The notes beneath the pieces are model-generated. The model searched no databases. It had not been told where the DNA came from and saw only the letters and a list, made by a program, of their open reading frames with translations. Below, in pieces: positions 4,715-6,952 of a stretch of 6,952 nt of DNA (within the stretch, counting starts at the first letter, position 1; each line of letters opens with the position of its first letter). Origin of the DNA: an uncultured Eubacteriales bacterium (GTDB lineage Bacteria; Bacillota; Clostridia; Oscillospirales; CAG-272); assembly GCA_900554225.1 (NCBI GenBank), contig USGH01000140.1, forward strand, positions 1 to 6,952. The letters are read 5' to 3'. A program made the translations under genes and the position numbers.

Positions 4715-6952
4715 TTACGGATTTTCCGGAGTTTCGGGAGCTTCCGGGTTCTCGGGTTTTTCCGGGGTTTCCGGTTCCTGGATCTCTACAGTCGCCTCGG
4801 TCACGTAGGTATTGCCTGCGATGGTGAGGGATACGGTGTATTTGCCGGAGGACAGGGCTTTCGCAAAGGTGATCACAAGCTTGCCGTCCCGTACTTCCAG
4901 TACGCCGTCCTGCGCCTCGCCGTCTGCCTTCACGCCAATGAGCTTCACGGAGGAGGCATCCAGGTTCGTAATGTCAAAATCCGGGGTTACGGTGAGGGTA
5001 TTCTCTGCCGCTTCCATCGTGAAACGCGGGGTATCGCCGAGCATGACAAGCTTCACTTCTCCGCGATCGACTACAAATTCCACGTGGTGCAGGTAGGTAT
5101 CGGACACATTCACCGTCTCCACCTTATTGTCCTTCGTCAGTCGGATCACATGGGCATCCTTGGCAAGGGAAAGCGTCGTACCGTCCACGGTGATCGTCGA
5201 GCCGGTATAGCCGGTCACAAAGCCTTCTGTCACATGCTCCGTCTTCTCGGAGGTGATGCTGCCGTCCGATCCGGTGCGATAGTCAGAGCCGACCTCCAGC
5301 GTTGCCGTGGAGAGCTTCACTTCAACGGTGTTCGTGTCAAAATTGTAGACGGTGTATTCCACATACGCGCGTCCATCCTCCAGCACCATGCCGTTGACTG
5401 CGAGAATACGAACCGCTGCCGCGTTCAGATCGTAATTGCCGAGACTGCCGTCGCTGATATAGAGTACCCGGAGCGTCTCCACGGTACCGACCTCGTTGTT
5501 CATCACTGCGGTAACGGATGCGCCGTCGTTCACCGTGATCGTAGAGCTGTATGCGCCGCGGCGGGTCATGAGCTTGCCGTTGTCGTTCACCAGAATGAGG
5601 GTGTTCTCATCGGTGATAAACTGCGCGCCCTGCATACCCACAACGGAGGATACGGATTCCGCATCGCCGGTGTGGAGCGTGTAGTAATTCCGGCTGTTGA
5701 GCGTGATGGTGGTGTTCTTTGCGGACTGGATCTGGAACGCGATCTCATCGAGGGACTTGCCGCTCTGGATGAAGGCGTTCGTGCCGGACACGATCAGACC
5801 GTTTTCTATCTGCGGTGCAATGAGGGTATAGGTGTCTGCCGCTACCGTGTACCGATAGAGCTGCCCTTCGCGAACGCTGCTGTCGCTGACAGAGACGTTC
5901 TTCGTCTCGCCGTTCACGGATACAGTCGCCACATATCGGAATGCGCCGTTTTCATAGACACGATACGAATCGGACAGGGCGACAAGGTATTCGCTGCCGC
6001 GCACGTTCACTGCGCCTTCATGGAGTGCGACGATGGTATTCTTATACACAACGGCATGGACATTCGCACCCAGGGTCAGTGCATCGCGGATAGACGCGGT
6101 CGGAATGCCTGCGGTCTCGTTGCCGAGCGTATAGTTCAGGTCGCCGATCTTTGCCGTGCCGGTCGTGATCTTACGAACGGTTCCGGAAACGATCTCGAGG
6201 GTTTCGGCGATCTCCAATTCCTTTGTGTTCTTGTTGAAGTAGTAGAGTACATAGTCGCCGGATGCCGCGTTGTCTGCGTTTCTGTAGCCGCCGGTCAGCT
6301 CTGCCTCGGTGAGGTTGCCCGCCAGATTGATCTTGCCGTCCTTGTCTACGCCCAGCCTGCCCATCGAGAAGCTGCGTAAGATACCGCGGGCCGCCGTTTC
6401 GGAGCCGCCGTCAAACTGAAGCGTGATCCGGTAGAAGCCAAGCAGCGGTTTGAGGTCGTCGATGGATTCTATCTTTGTGAGCTTGCCGTTGTCGTCGTAG
6501 GCATGGAGGATCAGCTCGTTGTTGTTTGTCGCAAGAGAGTCGGAATACTTGTCCACAAGGGTGTATTTCACACCGCCGATCTCTACGGTCTTGTTGTCGG
6601 AGCTGATTTTCACCTCGTCAAAAGCCTTCGACTGGCTGGTAGCGACTGCGGAGAGGACATTCTGTTTGCCGTTTTTCGTCTGGTAGATCACACGGAACGA
6701 TGCGCCGAGCTGATCATTTGCACTGCCGGACAGATGCATATCGGCAAACGGGACGGTCATGTAGAAGCTCTTGCCGTCGGATCCCACGCAGGAGAGGGTG
6801 ACATAGTCGTTCTTGACCACGGTATCCTCGATGGTGGTGTACTGATTCGTGGAAACGAGCGTTGCTTCCGCCATGCTGTAGCCGAACACTTCCTCGATGA
6901 TGGAGGTGGATTCGTAGTACACGTTGCCGTTCGGTGCCGTTTTGCCAAGAAG
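4715..6952 (-). CDS. Large beta-rich, probably surface-exposed protein with Pro/Glu tail; N-terminus beyond the right window edge
   Basis: The frame is open from the window edge to a TAA at 4715-4717, giving the last 745 residues; a GTG at 6922 is not a real start because coding continues upstream of it (…GKTAPNGN). I do not recognise a named family. The visible part is Thr/Val/Asn/Asp-rich with a single Cys (residue 55), typical of extracellular beta proteins. A strand-turn-strand motif of the form IxIGGxxYTL recurs at about residues 123-132, 267-276, 416-426 and 587-596, each followed by a segment such as NTLILVNDNGKL, suggesting modules of roughly 145-170 residues. Residues about 643-725 look like an Ig-like domain (ending YTVSLTIAGNTYVTEATVEI). 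The tail from 726 is Pro/Glu-rich and there is no LPXTG, hydrophobic or dockerin end. Such architecture resembles S-layer-homology proteins of Clostridia, where SLH anchors would be N-terminal, here outside the window. Surface location is inference. Confidence 0.8.
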   Translation of the reverse strand, partial: LLGKTAPNGNVYYESTSIIEEVFGYSMAEATLVSTNQYTTIEDTVVKNDYVTLSCVGSDGKSFYMTVPFADMHLSGSANDQLGASFRVIYQTKNGKQNVLSAVATSQSKAFDEVKISSDNKTVEIGGVKYTLVDKYSDSLATNNNELILHAYDDNGKLTKIESIDDLKPLLGFYRITLQFDGGSETAARGILRSFSMGRLGVDKDGKINLAGNLTEAELTGGYRNADNAASGDYVLYYFNKNTKELEIAETLEIVSGTVRKITTGTAKIGDLNYTLGNETAGIPTASIRDALTLGANVHAVVYKNTIVALHEGAVNVRGSEYLVALSDSYRVYENGAFRYVATVSVNGETKNVSVSDSSVREGQLYRYTVAADTYTLIAPQIENGLIVSGTNAFIQSGKSLDEIAFQIQSAKNTTITLNSRNYYTLHTGDAESVSSVVGMQGAQFITDENTLILVNDNGKLMTRRGAYSSTITVNDGASVTAVMNNEVGTVETLRVLYISDGSLGNYDLNAAAVRILAVNGMVLEDGRAYVEYTVYNFDTNTVEVKLSTATLEVGSDYRTGSDGSITSEKTEHVTEGFVTGYTGSTITVDGTTLSLAKDAHVIRLTKDNKVETVNVSDTYLHHVEFVVDRGEVKLVMLGDTPRFTMEAAENTLTVTPDFDITNLDASSVKLIGVKADGEAQDGVLEVRDGKLVITFAKALSSGKYTVSLTIAGNTYVTEATVEIQEPETPEKPENPEAPETPENP
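4718..4777 (-). repeat. Pro/Glu-rich tail repeat coding sequence
   Basis: The last 20 codons encode EPETPEKPENPEAPETPENP, built from three-residue units of the form Pro-Glu-X with a 9-base DNA period (CCG GAA NNN, with codon drift). It ends directly at the stop codon. Such tails often act as rigid wall-spanning linkers, but here it is C-terminal with nothing after it. A 9-bp unit keeps frame when copy number changes, so length variation between strains is plausible. Confidence 0.7.

Noticed and set aside
5084..6379. A 431-codon open frame on the plus strand, antisense to the large surface-type gene
   Set aside because: Its composition (rich in Val, His, Cys, Arg with no recognisable motif) is what an antisense frame of a codon-biased gene gives. 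The minus-strand frame spans it entirely, is longer, and has coherent beta-protein composition.
6920..6922. GTG as the start of the large minus-strand gene
   Set aside because: The frame stays open to the window edge and no RBS precedes it; the protein is already inside a domain at this point, so the gene is truncated by the window.

Overview
The window reads as chromosomal DNA from a low-to-moderate GC Firmicute, most likely a Clostridia member of the Oscillospiraceae/Ruminococcaceae type. The evidence is the cluster nusB - (TsaD-like gene) - xseA - xseB - ispA, strong GGAGG-type ribosome binding sites, a textbook SigA promoter, a Clostridia-type secreted M23 peptidase, and a large beta-rich surface-type protein. 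Genus cannot be fixed from this sequence alone. I see no mobile element, CRISPR array, tRNA or rRNA.

Positions 1-3370, minus strand: a tightly packed housekeeping operon, in transcription order nusB (2870-3370), a divergent Kae1/TsaD-family ASKHA protein (1893-2867), xseA (617-1873), xseB (399-620) and the N-terminal part of ispA (1-365, running off the left edge). Junctions are 2 bp, 19 bp, a 4-base ATGA overlap and 33 bp, so one transcript is expected. It combines transcription antitermination (NusB), exonuclease VII (XseA+XseB) and polyprenyl precursor synthesis (IspA). In Bacilli folD commonly sits in this cluster; here the position between nusB and xseA is held by the TsaD-like gene.

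Positions 3371-3643: a 273-bp divergent intergenic region. It carries a perfect consensus SigA promoter for the minus-strand operon (TTGACA, 17 bp, TATAAT), a possible leader hairpin just before the nusB RBS, a weaker opposite-facing promoter that shares the -10 region, and a 15-bp direct repeat at a 21-bp period directly upstream of the plus-strand gene. The repeat can be read as a weak sporulation-sigma-like promoter.

Positions 3644-4600, plus strand: a secreted M23 metallopeptidase with signal peptide and all expected zinc and catalytic residues. Positions 4601-4714 hold a hairpin with an A-run on one side and a T-run on the other, suited to terminate both converging genes.

Positions 4715-6952, minus strand: the C-terminal 745 residues of a large beta-rich protein truncated by the right edge. 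It contains recurring strand-turn-strand modules, an Ig-like C-terminal module and a Pro/Glu-rich tail with no LPXTG sorting signal. A surface or cell-wall role is inferred. No clearly new multi-gene system is evident. The most unusual items are the TsaD paralogue with an altered active-site signature, the repeat-bearing promoter region of the M23 gene, and the unassigned surface protein.
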